From Methylonatrum sp040877625 (lineage in GTDB: Bacteria > Pseudomonadota > Gammaproteobacteria > Nitrococcales > Aquisalimonadaceae), in the NCBI GenBank assembly GCA_040877625.1, contig JBBDNK010000017.1:38781-102780 (forward strand): 64,000 nucleotides of DNA. The letters run 5' to 3'. Position 1 is the stretch's first letter, and each line of letters opens with the position of its first letter. Shown piece after piece: positions 15,570 to 24,443 of this stretch. The notes beneath the pieces were generated by a model that ran no database searches, was not told the origin of the DNA, and saw only the letters and a program-made list of their open reading frames with translations. A program made the translations under genes and the position numbers.

Positions 15570-16874
15570 ATGAACGACTTTTTCGGGCTGAAGGCCCAGG
15601 GCACCAGCTGGCGTCGCGAGGTCGTGGCAGGCGTCACCACGTTTCTGACCATGGCCTACATCCTGTTCGTCAACGCCTTCATCCTGGCGGATGCCGGCAT
15701 GGACCCTGGCGCGGTATTCGTGGCAACGGCGCTGGCTTCCGCGATCGCCTGCCTGATCATGGGCCTGTGGGCCAATTACCCCATTGCCCTGGCCCCCGGC
15801 ATGGGATTGAACGCCTTTTTTGCCTACAGCGTGGTGCTGGGTATGGGTATCCCCTGGGAAACCGCCCTGGCCGGCGTGCTGGTCTCCGGGCTGCTGTTTA
15901 TGCTGCTCACGGTGAGCCGGGTACGGGAGCAGGTGATCAACGCCATTCCGCTGCAGCTGAAGATGGCCGCCGGCGCGGGCATCGGGATATTCATCGCCTT
16001 CATCGGCCTGAAAAATGCCGGCATTATCGTGGCCTCTGAACCGACCCTGGTGACCCTCGGCGATCTGGGCAGCGCGGCGCCGCTGCTCGCCATTTTCGGT
16101 GTCGTGCTAACCAGTTTCTTTCTGGTCAGGGGGTACCGGGCAGCGGTGTTCTACGGGATGGTCGGTACCATCATCGGTGGCATTCTAGTGGGGGCGGTGG
16201 CAGCACCGGCAGCGGTCGTCTCCGCCGTACCCAGCCTGGCCCCGACCTTCGGCAAGGCGGTAACGCATCTCCCCGAGGTACTACTGTCGCCGGCACTCTG
16301 GCTGGTGGTCTTCACGTTCCTGTTCGTCGATCTGTTCGATACGACAGGGACGCTGATGGCGGTGGCCCACCAGGGCGGCTTTCTGAAGGACAACAAGCTG
16401 CCTCGGGTCGGTCGCGCGCTGGGCGCTGATTCAACCGCAACGGTGGTGGGCGCTGTATTGGGAACGTCAACGACCACGTCTTATATAGAGTCGGCTTCGG
16501 GTGTGGCGGCAGGCGGGCGCACCGGGCTCACGGCGGTGGTCGTGGCAGTGCTGTTTGTGCTGAGTCTGTTCTTTTCGCCCCTGCTTGAGATCTTTCTTGC
16601 GCACCCGGAGCTGACGTCGCCAGCGCTGATTATCGTCGGTGTGTTCATGGCCTCGGCACTCGGCCATATCGAGTGGCAGAAACCGGAGTACGCCATACCG
16701 GCATTCGTCACCGCCATCGCCATGCCGCTGACCTTCAGCATCGCCACCGGTATCGCGCTCGGCTTTCTGCTTTACCCACTGACCAAGGTGTTCAAGGGCG
16801 AATGGCGGCAGGTTCACCCGCTGATGTACGTGCTGTTCGTGATCTTCATTGCCTATTTCGTGTGGGCGCGCTGA
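15570..16874 (+). CDS. NCS2/AzgA-type purine permease
   Basis: A 434-residue transporter with about 12-14 helices, resembling the adenine/guanine/hypoxanthine:proton symporters (AzgA, PurP, GhxP group). Marks are WRREVVAGVTTFLTMAYILF at the N-terminus, LAPGMGLNAFFAYSVVLGMG, GAGIGIFIAFIGLKNAGIIV, FVDLFDTTGTLMAVAHQGGF, and the signature GAVLGTSTTTSYIESASGVA. These match the purine-specific branch (COG2252) rather than uracil or xanthine carriers. Single-gene unit on the + strand; no purine riboswitch was seen in the 105 bp upstream. Confidence 0.93.
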   Translation: MNDFFGLKAQGTSWRREVVAGVTTFLTMAYILFVNAFILADAGMDPGAVFVATALASAIACLIMGLWANYPIALAPGMGLNAFFAYSVVLGMGIPWETALAGVLVSGLLFMLLTVSRVREQVINAIPLQLKMAAGAGIGIFIAFIGLKNAGIIVASEPTLVTLGDLGSAAPLLAIFGVVLTSFFLVRGYRAAVFYGMVGTIIGGILVGAVAAPAAVVSAVPSLAPTFGKAVTHLPEVLLSPALWLVVFTFLFVDLFDTTGTLMAVAHQGGFLKDNKLPRVGRALGADSTATVVGAVLGTSTTTSYIESASGVAAGGRTGLTAVVVAVLFVLSLFFSPLLEIFLAHPELTSPALIIVGVFMASALGHIEWQKPEYAIPAFVTAIAMPLTFSIATGIALGFLLYPLTKVFKGEWRQVHPLMYVLFVIFIAYFVWAR

Positions 16875-16913
16875 TACCGACTTCAATCCGGGCACGGGGG
16901 TAACGCAGGGGTC

Positions 16914-17027
16914 GGGCGGAAAAGCGCAGCGCCTTCCGCCGCGTGAAGACCTCGGCGAAATCACCGGCGCGTGAACAGCATGATTGAACGCATGACATGC
17001 GGCGGAAGGCGCTGCGCTTTTCCGCCC
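16914..17027. repeat. REP-like element: 29-bp perfect inverted repeat
   Basis: The arm at 16914-16942 (begins GGGCGGAAAAGCGCAGCGCC) is exactly complementary to 16999-17027 over 29 bp, with a 56-bp spacer. A third copy of the right arm lies at 21735-21765. The position between genes, the palindromic stem inside each arm and the multiple copies match REP/BIME elements. No REP-associated tyrosine transposase gene is in the window. Confidence 0.85.
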
Positions 17028-17150
17028 TACCCTGACGACGCGCTCTGAATGCCCGAATATCGGGCGGGCCGCGCGCCAACCAAGGTCCTACCCGCAAACC
17101 ACGTACAATCGGATGGAACCATTTGCCGCCCGATTGCGTGTCCTGTATCC

Positions 17151-17720
17151 ATGAGCACCGTCGTCAGGTTCTGGCACCATCTTCGACCGAACGCGGCATT
17201 CGAGCGTTGCGTGCGGCCGCACGTCCCGCGCCTGTATCGTCTCGCCTGGCGGCTGACCGGATCACAGGAAGACGCCGAGGATCTGATCCAGGAGACCCTG
17301 CTTCGCGCCTACCCGAAACGGGACCAGGTACTCGAACTCGACGCACCCGGCCCCTGGCTCGCTCGCGTGCTGCACAACACCTGGGTGGACCGTTGGCGAC
17401 GCAAGGGTGTCATGCGCGACGCCTACTCCCTCGACGACCCGGACAGCCCATTGCCGGAGGCCTCGACCAGTGATGAACCGCTACTGGTGGCCGTGGAATC
17501 CGCGGCATTGGAACAGGCCTTGGCCACGCTGCCGGAACCCCAGCGGGTGGTCGTGCTCATGCATGACGCCGAAGGCTACACCCTGGAAGAAATCAGCCGG
17601 ATCCTCGACGTTCCCGTTGGCACTCTCAAGTCCCGGCTGCATCGGGCGCGCGAAGCGCTGCGTGCCAGGATTGCCGCCGGAACCTTTTCGAGCGCCGCTG
17701 CGTGTCAGGGTATGAGGTGA
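17151..17720 (+). CDS. ECF sigma factor
   Basis: A 189-residue group-4 sigma-70 factor. Region 2 reads VPRLYRLAWRLTGSQEDAED followed by LIQETLLRAY, and WLARVLHNTWVDRWRRKG (region 2.3-2.4). Region 4 reads ALATLPEPQRVVVLMHDAEG then YTLEEISRILDVPVGTLKSR and LHRAREALR, the usual helix-turn-helix. Start ATG 17151 is chosen because sequence upstream in this frame (to 17049) has no sigma character and runs into the REP element. The next gene, 5 bp later, encodes a zinc-finger anti-sigma factor, so the pair forms a regulatory switch. Confidence 0.92.
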   Translation: MSTVVRFWHHLRPNAAFERCVRPHVPRLYRLAWRLTGSQEDAEDLIQETLLRAYPKRDQVLELDAPGPWLARVLHNTWVDRWRRKGVMRDAYSLDDPDSPLPEASTSDEPLLVAVESAALEQALATLPEPQRVVVLMHDAEGYTLEEISRILDVPVGTLKSRLHRAREALRARIAAGTFSSAAACQGMR

Positions 17721-17725
17721 CAGAC

Positions 17726-18331
17726 ATGGACTGCAACACGGTACGACAACACATCGACGCGCTACGCGGGCACAGGCTGCCGGCCGACATCATGGGGCCG
17801 GTGGAAGATCACCTGCGGCATTGCCGTGCCTGCCGGGCATTCGAGACAGATCTCGGTCTGTTGAGGCACGGTCTGGCCACGATGACGCCGCCGACCATGC
17901 CCGCCGACCTTGCCGAGCGCAGCCTGCGCCCGCTTCGGCGGCGGCATCATATGCCCACCGCGCTGGCGGCGTCGGTGATGCTGACCGTTGCCGTGCTGGC
18001 CGGCCTGTTTCTGGGCATCCCCCGGCAAGCAGCCGACCCGGGGGTTGCAGGCCCCGATGGATGGCAGACGCGGACCATCCAGCTCGCCCTGGACGCGCCC
18101 GAGCCCATGGATGCAGTCCGATTCCGGCTAGAGCTGCCGGAATCGGTGGAGGTTCAGGGACACCCCGGACGGCGGACACTGGAATGGACGGACAATCTCG
18201 CCGCCGGGCCCAACCGTCTCAGCATCCCGATCGTGCTGATGGACGGGGCGAATGGAGAACTCCTGGCACGACTGGAACACGGCGGGCGTATCCGGGAACT
18301 GCGCGTTCCCACCAGCTCCCTCGCGCGTTAA
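17726..18331 (+). CDS. membrane-bound zinc-finger anti-sigma factor
   Basis: A 201-residue protein. Its N-terminal cytoplasmic part has a ZAS-type motif: HLRHCRACRAFE (H-x3-C-x2-C). A single membrane helix follows (residues about 77-99, TALAASVMLTVAVLAGLFLG), then a periplasmic domain of about 100 residues with beta character (QTRTIQLALDAPEPMDAVRF, LARLEHGGRIRELRVP). By family knowledge it holds the sigma factor at 17151 inactive until an envelope signal releases it. Start ATG 17726 has GAGGTGA 5 bp upstream, inside the sigma gene's last codons, so the genes are translationally coupled. Confidence 0.85.
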   Translation: MDCNTVRQHIDALRGHRLPADIMGPVEDHLRHCRACRAFETDLGLLRHGLATMTPPTMPADLAERSLRPLRRRHHMPTALAASVMLTVAVLAGLFLGIPRQAADPGVAGPDGWQTRTIQLALDAPEPMDAVRFRLELPESVEVQGHPGRRTLEWTDNLAAGPNRLSIPIVLMDGANGELLARLEHGGRIRELRVPTSSLAR

Positions 18332-18383
18332 TGGAGGCATCACGTCTCCGGTAATTCACTGACTGAAGCAGGAGAACCAACCA

Positions 18384-18752
18384 ATGCGTATCAGCAAACA
18401 GTATCTGATTTTCCTGGCCACCGGCCTATTCGCCATTTCCATGACGGCAACGGCCTATGCTCAGGAACTGGACGTCACCATGGAGGTTGTGGATGACAAC
18501 GGCACCGAAGAAGTCATTGTAAACCGCCTGGAACTCCCCGAGGATGCCAGCGACCAGGGCCGGGAAAGCTCGCGTTATGGGCTTGATACGGCCAACGAGG
18601 CGCGTGAACGGGGCCGTGAATTCGGCCAGAGCCGTGCCAGCGAAGCCCGGGAGCGCGGCGAAGAGGCGCGGGAGCGCGGCCAGGCTGCCCGGGATGCGGC
18701 ACGGGATCGTGCCGCCAACGCCGGCGATCGAGAACAGAACCCGCTGAACTGA
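18384..18752 (+). CDS. secreted charged protein with Arg/Glu repeats
   Basis: A 122-residue protein with a clear Sec signal (residues 1-26, cut after TATAYA). The mature part starts with a short acidic strand region (QELDVTMEVVDDNGTEEVIV). From residue about 55 it becomes a low-complexity helix rich in Ala, Arg and Glu with repeating EARERG-like units (residues about 70-105). No known family is recognised. A GGAGAA ribosome site precedes the ATG. It follows the anti-sigma gene by 52 bp on the same strand and ends before a terminator at 18821, so it is probably cotranscribed and a target or effector of that sigma system. Candidate periplasmic stress protein; function unknown. Confidence 0.7.
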   Translation: MRISKQYLIFLATGLFAISMTATAYAQELDVTMEVVDDNGTEEVIVNRLELPEDASDQGRESSRYGLDTANEARERGREFGQSRASEARERGEEARERGQAARDAARDRAANAGDREQNPLN

Positions 18753-18779
18753 CCGCATTGGCCGATCGCATCAAGGCGG

Positions 18780-18808
18780 CCCATGGGAATAGATGAGAGG
18801 CTCCTTAA
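18780..18808 (-). repeat. copy of the TTAAGGAGCC/TCTGAT dispersed element, reverse orientation
   Basis: On the reverse strand it reads TTAAGGAGCCTCTCATCTAT then TCCCATGGG. It shares nearly all bases with the copy at 53232-53260 and less perfectly with 51295-51322 and 63709-63733. Confidence 0.7.
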
Positions 18809-18820
18809 CGCCGGTAATGT

Positions 18821-18853
18821 ATGCGGGCGACGCCTTCCGTCACCCGCATTTTT
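18821..18853 (+). terminator. rho-independent terminator after the sigma/anti-sigma operon
   Basis: ATGCGGG (18821-18827) pairs with CCCGCAT (18843-18849). The inner GACG/CGTC stem extends the hairpin after one mismatch, and a T run follows (18849-18853). Confidence 0.75.
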
Positions 18854-18856
18854 GCA

Positions 18857-18883
18857 TTTACCGATTCGCGTGACCGGTATAAT
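18857..18883 (+). promoter_or_regulatory. candidate promoter of the TPR/barrel gene
   Basis: A perfect TATAAT lies at 18878-18883, directly after the terminator and 60 bp before the next start codon. The -35 is poor (TTTACC at 18857-18862, 15-bp spacing), so an activator or alternative sigma factor could be needed. Confidence 0.5.
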
Positions 18884-18942
18884 GTCCGCTGCACGCTTGA
18901 ACACCCGGCCGGCGGCTCGTCACGGAGAATCATGACACACCC

Positions 18943-20229
18943 ATGCGCACCCTCACGTTCTGCATCGCGGGACTGCTCCTTGCCTGCATAAGCTCCACCA
19001 GCTATTCCCAGCCAGACCCGCAATCCCGGTTTCAGGAAGGCGTCTCGGCCAGCCGTGCCGGAGATCATCGGCGTGCGCTCGCGCATTTTCGCGCAGCGCG
19101 GCAAGCCGGCCTCGATACGCCCGCGCTGCATTATAATCTCGGCGTAAGTTACTACCGGACCGGCAATCTCGACGCGGCCTCACGCTCGTTCAACGAGGCC
19201 AGGCGTAGCCGGGAGCTTGCCGCCCTCGCCCACTATAATCTGGGGCTTATCGCACTGGACCAGGGCCGTTCCACGGCGGCGGCGCAGCAGTTTCGAGAGG
19301 CGGAACGCCTGGCTCGCACCGACCAGGTACGCGGGCTCGCCCGCATCCAGCTCGGCAGGCTGCCAACGGTACCCACGCGAGGCCATGCCTGGCTCGCCCT
19401 GGATGTCGGTTACGACAGCAATGTCGCACTGGCACCGGAGTCAGTGGCCGGGCGAGAGGACGACGCTTTCCATGCAGATGCCCTGCTCTGGGGCGAGTAC
19501 CGGTTAACCGCCGGGACCGCTCCGGATATCCGGCTGCAGGGCAGCCTGAACGCTCGCGATTATCCAGAAGTGGCGGACGCGGACCTGCTCTACCTGCAAC
19601 TCGGTCCAGTCTGGCATCGGTCAACGGCCGGCTGGAGATACGTCCACAGCATAAATCTCAACCATCTCTCCCTCGGCGGAGATGGCGTCGAACGCCAGTT
19701 GCAAATCGGCACAGAGGCCGTTCGTCCGGTGCGTGGGCTCGGTGAGTTGCAGGCCAGATTACGTCTGTCCCGAACAGGCGGCGGCACGGGCTTCGGCTAT
19801 CTGGACGGCTACAGTCATGACCTCCGGCTCGGGCTGCGCGACCGCTCCGCGACCATGCCCTGGTTCCTGCGCTACGATCTGATCTACGACGACCGCGAAG
19901 ATCTGCGCACGGCGACGACATTCCAGTCTGTCTCGCCGCTGCGACAGGGCGTCACCGCCGGCATAACCCCGGCACTGAATCATCGCACCCGCATGGAACT
20001 GACAGTGGGCTACCGGGTCAGCCGCTTCATGGATGCCGATGAGCCCGGCGACGGCACTTCGACGCGGCGGCTGGACAGGCGGATGCTGCTGGGCGCGGGG
20101 CTGCTGCACAGTCTGGACGCGAACTGGACCGGCACGCTGCGATTGCAGTGGGCTGAAAATCGCTCCAACCGTGCCCCGTTCGACTACGACCGGCTGCAGA
20201 TCTCCGCGGGCGTGGAGCGCGGCTTCTGA
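18943..20229 (+). CDS. TPR protein with C-terminal outer-membrane beta-barrel
   Basis: A 428-residue protein with a signal peptide (residues 1-22, ending SSTSYS). At least three TPR units follow at residues about 27-130 (SRFQEGVSASRAGDHRRALA, ALHYNLGVSYYRTGNLDAAS, ALAHYNLGLIALDQGRSTAA). From about 145 the sequence alternates polar/aromatic strands (HAWLALDVGYDSNVALAPES) and ends in phenylalanine (GVERGF), as outer-membrane barrels do. The TPR-then-barrel plan resembles Slam-type and other surface-assembly proteins, but I cannot assign a substrate. It has its own terminator-promoter junction upstream. Confidence 0.75.
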   Translation: MRTLTFCIAGLLLACISSTSYSQPDPQSRFQEGVSASRAGDHRRALAHFRAARQAGLDTPALHYNLGVSYYRTGNLDAASRSFNEARRSRELAALAHYNLGLIALDQGRSTAAAQQFREAERLARTDQVRGLARIQLGRLPTVPTRGHAWLALDVGYDSNVALAPESVAGREDDAFHADALLWGEYRLTAGTAPDIRLQGSLNARDYPEVADADLLYLQLGPVWHRSTAGWRYVHSINLNHLSLGGDGVERQLQIGTEAVRPVRGLGELQARLRLSRTGGGTGFGYLDGYSHDLRLGLRDRSATMPWFLRYDLIYDDREDLRTATTFQSVSPLRQGVTAGITPALNHRTRMELTVGYRVSRFMDADEPGDGTSTRRLDRRMLLGAGLLHSLDANWTGTLRLQWAENRSNRAPFDYDRLQISAGVERGF

Positions 20230-20258
20230 AAGTTCGGGCTATGATCTTGAGGATGATC

Positions 20259-20267
20259 TGGTATAGT
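20259..20267 (+). promoter_or_regulatory. extended -10 promoter for rhlE with a long leader
   Basis: TGG followed by TATAGT (20262-20267) forms an extended -10 element just after the stop of the TPR/barrel gene. Transcription from here would give a 5' leader of roughly 145 nt before ATG 20420. Long leaders are known on cold-induced helicase mRNAs; that link is inference. Confidence 0.45.
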
Positions 20268-20419
20268 GCCCGCGGTTGATGCACTCCGGTCCGCATCACG
20301 CGTTCGTGGTCTCTATTCCTTCCAGGGCCTATCCGAATTCACTCTTTTCAGCCTGGACCGGGCCCGTTACCTGCGGCATAAGCCGCACGCGGGTTGGCAT
20401 TCCAGGAGCTTCCCAACAC

Positions 20420-21682
20420 ATGTCATTCAATGATCTCGGCCTTTCGGCCGCGCTGGTTCGTGCTGTCAATGATCAGGGCTACGACACGCCCACCCCGATA
20501 CAGGCCCAGGCCATTCCCGTCGTCCTCCAGGGCGGCGATATCATGGCCGCCGCACAGACGGGCACCGGCAAGACCGCCGGCTTCACCCTGCCCATGCTCG
20601 AACTGCTGATGCGCAGCCAGCCCCAGGAGAGTCGCGGCCGACCGGTGCGCGCACTGATACTGACACCGACCCGCGAACTCACCGCACAGGTTCAGGAGAG
20701 CGTGCGCACCTACGGCCGCCACCTGCCGCTGAAATCCGCCGTCATTTTCGGTGGTGTCGGCATGCAGCCGCAGATCCAGACCCTGCGCCGCGGCGTGGAC
20801 ATTCTGGTCGCCACCCCGGGCCGTTTGCTGGACCACATGAGACAGCGCACCGTGGACCTTTCCAAAGTGGAAATCCTGGTGCTCGATGAAGCCGACCGCA
20901 TGCTCGACATGGGTTTCATCCACGACATCAAGAAGGTGATTTCGGCAATTCCGAAGCAGCGTCAGACGCTGCTGTTCTCCGCCACCTTCTCCGACGACAT
21001 TCGCAAGCTTGCCCACGGCATGCTCAGGGAACCGACCCAGATTGAAGTTGCGCGTCGCAACACAACGGCGGAAATGGTCACCCAGCGGGTCCACCCGGTT
21101 AGCCGCGGCGGCAAGCGGGCATTGCTTAGCACCTTGATCCGCAATGGCGATTGGCAGCAGATCCTGGTATTTACACGCACCAAGCATGGTGCCGATCGCC
21201 TGGCCGGTCAGCTGGAGAAAGACGGCCTCACGGCCGCCGCGATCCACGGCAACAAGAGCCAGGGTGCGCGAACCAAGGCGCTCGCCCAGTTCAAGCAAGG
21301 CCGGGTCCGCGTACTGGTGGCCACCGATATCGCCGCCCGCGGCCTGGACATCGACCAGCTGCCGCATGTGGTGAATTACGAGCTGCCCAACGTGGCCGAA
21401 GACTACGTCCACCGTATTGGCCGCACCGGCCGTGCGGGGCATGGTGGCGAGGCGCTGTCGCTGGTCTGCGTGGACGAGCTCAAGTTGCTTGAAGGTATCG
21501 AGCGGCTGCTCAAGAAGAGCATCGACAAGCAGGTAATCGCCGGCTTTGAGCCGGATCCTTCGGAACGGCCGCAGCCGCTGTTCAAGAAGCCCATGGGTGG
21601 CCGTCGTCCGCCGCCCAGCGCCAACCGCCGCGGAAACGATGGCCAGGGCCGCAGGACTGCGTCCTCCGGGCGTGGCCGGTAA
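20420..21682 (+). CDS. rhlE: DEAD-box RNA helicase, RhlE group
   Basis: A 420-residue helicase. From the N-terminus: Q motif (MSFNDLGLSAALVRAVNDQG ... PTPIQAQAIP), motif I AQTGTGKT, Ia PTRELTAQV, GG, TPGR, motif II VLDEADRMLDMGF, motif III SAT, then the second domain with VFTRTKHGADRLA, motif V ATDIAARGLDI and motif VI HRIGRTGR. A basic Gly/Arg tail (RGNDGQGRRTASSGRGR) ends the protein, typical of RhlE. It remodels RNA in ribosome assembly or decay. ATG 20420 is used: family homology begins exactly there, and the upstream frame to 20276 is not family-like. Confidence 0.92.
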   Translation: MSFNDLGLSAALVRAVNDQGYDTPTPIQAQAIPVVLQGGDIMAAAQTGTGKTAGFTLPMLELLMRSQPQESRGRPVRALILTPTRELTAQVQESVRTYGRHLPLKSAVIFGGVGMQPQIQTLRRGVDILVATPGRLLDHMRQRTVDLSKVEILVLDEADRMLDMGFIHDIKKVISAIPKQRQTLLFSATFSDDIRKLAHGMLREPTQIEVARRNTTAEMVTQRVHPVSRGGKRALLSTLIRNGDWQQILVFTRTKHGADRLAGQLEKDGLTAAAIHGNKSQGARTKALAQFKQGRVRVLVATDIAARGLDIDQLPHVVNYELPNVAEDYVHRIGRTGRAGHGGEALSLVCVDELKLLEGIERLLKKSIDKQVIAGFEPDPSERPQPLFKKPMGGRRPPPSANRRGNDGQGRRTASSGRGR

Positions 21683-21734
21683 GGCCACCACCCGGATGTG
21701 AGACGCACGGTGGGCTACTCCGATGCCTTCATTC

Positions 21735-21765
21735 GGCGGAAGGCGCTGCGCTTTTCCGCCCTACC
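21735..21765. repeat. third arm copy of the REP-like element
   Basis: Begins GGCGGAAGGCGCTGCGCTTT and continues into CCGCCCTACC; it matches the right arm at 16999-17031 almost base for base. It lies between convergent rhlE and the MscS-type gene and could act as a stem-loop at both 3' ends. Confidence 0.8.
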
Positions 21766-21806
21766 TGAGGGCCACGGCGGCTCGATCCGCCGTATCTCGT
21801 TTGCTA

Positions 21807-24134
21807 TCAACGCTCGGCGTCGTCGAAATCCCCTCCGTGTTTGGGGTTCGCCCTGGCATCGTCCGGCTGCTCCTCGCCTTCCGGCGAGGGCAGTTTCTCA
21901 GCCGTCTGGCGCTCCTGCAAGACAACCGGGGCCGGCGGCGCGGAACCGTCCTTGTCCTGACCGAAATACAAGGTGAGATGGGGGAACGGGATCTCGATTC
22001 CCGCCGCATCCAGATGCCGCTTCACCAGTCGGTTGTACTCGCGGCCAACCGCCCACTGCGCGCCCGGCAGGGTCTTGATGCGTACCCGGATGTTCACCGA
22101 GCTGTCGGCGAGCGCGGTAACGCCATGAACCTCAAGTTCGCCAAGCACCTTTGATCGCTGCTCCGGGTCCGACACCAGCTCATCGAACGCCTCCCGCAGT
22201 CGCACGATCACATCGTCCGTGTTCTCCCGGTAGGCCACACCGTATTCGCCTACGTGATAGGCGAAATCGCGCATGTAATTGGACACGTTATCCACCGAAG
22301 AGAACGGGATCAAATGGTACGTACCGGCCAGATCACGGATGCCCAGTGAACGGATGGTGAGCCGCTCGGCGGTGCCGGTGATGCCGGCGGCGGTAATCAC
22401 ATCGCCGGTATTGATGGCATTCTCCATCTGAATGAACACGCCGGTGATTATGTCCTGCACCAGCTTCTGTGCACCGAAACCGATGGCCAGGCCAAGCACA
22501 CCGGCACCGGCGATCAATGGGCCGATGTTGATGCCGATTTCCGAGAGCACGATCATCAGCGTCATGATGATCAGCGTCACCGCCACCGCGTTGCGGAAGA
22601 TCGTCAACAGGGTCTTTTCTCGCGCGGTGGGCTCACCATGACCGGCGTCAGGATTGAGGCGATGTTCGATCCAGCTCGCCAGACCAATCCACAATGCCGT
22701 GGCCGTGGTGACGATAAGGGCCACCGTAACCGCGGTGACAACGGTGTGCATGCCGACCTCGGAGCCCAGCCATGACGCCAGATTGAACAGCCCCCAGGCA
22801 TCCAGCACCAGGGCAATCACCACGACCAGAATAACCAGGCGCATGATCTTGAGCGCCATCGGGATAAAGCCATTAAGCCGTTCCTCGAGCATCGGGAAGC
22901 GCTGCCGGGTCTCTTCCGGGACATGTAGCTGACGGCTGATGATCTGGCTCAGCACCACCGACAGAAACACCCCGCCTGCAATTGCCATCAGCGTCTGCAC
23001 GGTCGCCTGCAGAATCAGCGGCAGAGCATCCTCGGGGCGTAGCAGGGTCGCTACACCAAGCAATGCAAAGTAGGCGATGATGACGAGGTGCCAGCTACGG
23101 GCAAGCATGCCCAGCATGACGCGCGTGACGGCAAACCTGGCATTGAGCGCCCGCGCCTTGAGCTGCTTGGCGACGCGGACGCGATTCTGGAGGACGATCA
23201 CCAGCGTGTACAGGAAGGCGATGATCATGATGAGCAGCGCCGCAACACGCCCCAGCGCTGGCGCCAGCTGAACATTGATCATCGGTACAACCAGCAGCAT
23301 ACCGTAGCCGACGATGCCGCTGAGCCGTGCCAGCCACGCATTCCAGTAGGCTGCCTCCTCGGCTGGCATGGGCAACAAGCGCAGACCGTCATCCTTTGAC
23401 GCGAACACCATGCGGATCACGGACTTGAACACCTCGACCAGCAAAAAGGCGTTCAGAAACAGCGATTCCAGCGTCGTCAGGGCACCCATGCCGCCAACGA
23501 CAAACAGTGCCAGCAGGTAGCCGCCGACCCACGCCGTCACTATCACCAGCAGGTCCAGGACCAGCGCACCGATAACGGCCACCGCCCGGCGCAGCAGCGG
23601 ACTGCCGGCCGTATTCTGCAGCGCCCAGGCACCGGTCCTGGCGAAAAGCGGCCGGACCAGACGCCGCAGCACAAGGAAGAGCGCCACGGTTGCAACAATA
23701 ACCAGCGCCAGATTGAGCGCGGCAGCCGCCACGTCTGAATAGTCCGGAGATGATTCCGCTTCGCCCAGTGCGGAGAGTGCCGCCATGCCGGCATTGAACT
23801 CGGCCACCACTCCCTGGGCAAACGCCTGCGTTCCACCAGCCAGCTGACCGGCGAATGAACCTGGCGCTTCCCCCTCGCCGGGCTTTCCGGCATCGTCCCG
23901 TGCAGCCGCCGAAGAATCATCCTGCGCGGCCAGCTGACGTAGATCTTCGATCAATCTGGAGCGTGCCTGGTCATCTTCCAGTATGTCCGCCAGAACGTCG
24001 TAGGACGCGCTATCCGATGAAGTACCGACACCCTCGCCGGACTGGGCAATGACCGCTCCGGAAACCAGCAAGGCCATGAACGCAAGCAATCGGATAAACG
24101 GATACAGTGCCCGAGGCAGGTGAGAAATAGTCAC
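21807..24134 (-). CDS. large mechanosensitive channel, MscS family
   Basis: A 775-residue protein, far longer than MscS (286), closer to the large multi-helix members. A signal peptide-like segment (residues about 12-30) is followed by an acidic, Ser/Gln-rich periplasmic stretch (31-110), then about ten membrane helices. The MscS core lies near residue 540-620: pore helix and beta domain with GVLGLAIGFGAQKLVQDIIT, GVFIQMENAINTGDVITAAG and TAERLTIRSLGIRDLAGTYH. The C-terminal vestibule includes VHGVTALADSSVNIRVRIKT. It releases solutes on osmotic downshift by family knowledge. Start is GTG 24134 with CTGGAGATGG upstream. An acidic/proline tail follows the conserved end. Confidence 0.9.
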   Translation of the reverse strand: MTISHLPRALYPFIRLLAFMALLVSGAVIAQSGEGVGTSSDSASYDVLADILEDDQARSRLIEDLRQLAAQDDSSAAARDDAGKPGEGEAPGSFAGQLAGGTQAFAQGVVAEFNAGMAALSALGEAESSPDYSDVAAAALNLALVIVATVALFLVLRRLVRPLFARTGAWALQNTAGSPLLRRAVAVIGALVLDLLVIVTAWVGGYLLALFVVGGMGALTTLESLFLNAFLLVEVFKSVIRMVFASKDDGLRLLPMPAEEAAYWNAWLARLSGIVGYGMLLVVPMINVQLAPALGRVAALLIMIIAFLYTLVIVLQNRVRVAKQLKARALNARFAVTRVMLGMLARSWHLVIIAYFALLGVATLLRPEDALPLILQATVQTLMAIAGGVFLSVVLSQIISRQLHVPEETRQRFPMLEERLNGFIPMALKIMRLVILVVVIALVLDAWGLFNLASWLGSEVGMHTVVTAVTVALIVTTATALWIGLASWIEHRLNPDAGHGEPTAREKTLLTIFRNAVAVTLIIMTLMIVLSEIGINIGPLIAGAGVLGLAIGFGAQKLVQDIITGVFIQMENAINTGDVITAAGITGTAERLTIRSLGIRDLAGTYHLIPFSSVDNVSNYMRDFAYHVGEYGVAYRENTDDVIVRLREAFDELVSDPEQRSKVLGELEVHGVTALADSSVNIRVRIKTLPGAQWAVGREYNRLVKRHLDAAGIEIPFPHLTLYFGQDKDGSAPPAPVVLQERQTAEKLPSPEGEEQPDDARANPKHGGDFDDAER

Positions 24135-24443
24135 GAGACCATCTCCAGATTGACGTTATTGGATTATGTTCGGCTTACACACGGTGCCGACTTCCTTCTC
24201 CGGACAACGAATCCGCCCGGTAAGGCATGCCCATCATACGGAAGCCTGGCTGCAGGTCATCGGATTTGTTCAATGTCGGACCAGTGGCGCAAGCAGCCAC
24301 TATACAGGCCGGCTGGTGCTCACCATAACAGATGATCGCCGACTGGAATGTCGGATTCATTGCGCGGGCGCGCGGACAAGCCCCGAGGCTGCCGGTCAAG
24401 GAAGCCGGGCCGAGGACAGGGTACGGTCCGGGATGAGACGACT
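24135..24443. other. 309-bp intergenic stretch upstream of the MscS-type gene
   Basis: No convincing gene. It holds the leader of the channel gene on the reverse strand (ribosome site near 24141-24146) and the region downstream of the M23 peptidase at 24444. No clear terminator hairpin or strong promoter was recognised by eye. Confidence 0.5.

Noticed and set aside
20423..21691. 422-codon frame antisense to rhlE
   Set aside because: Shadow of the helicase; no start signal or family match.
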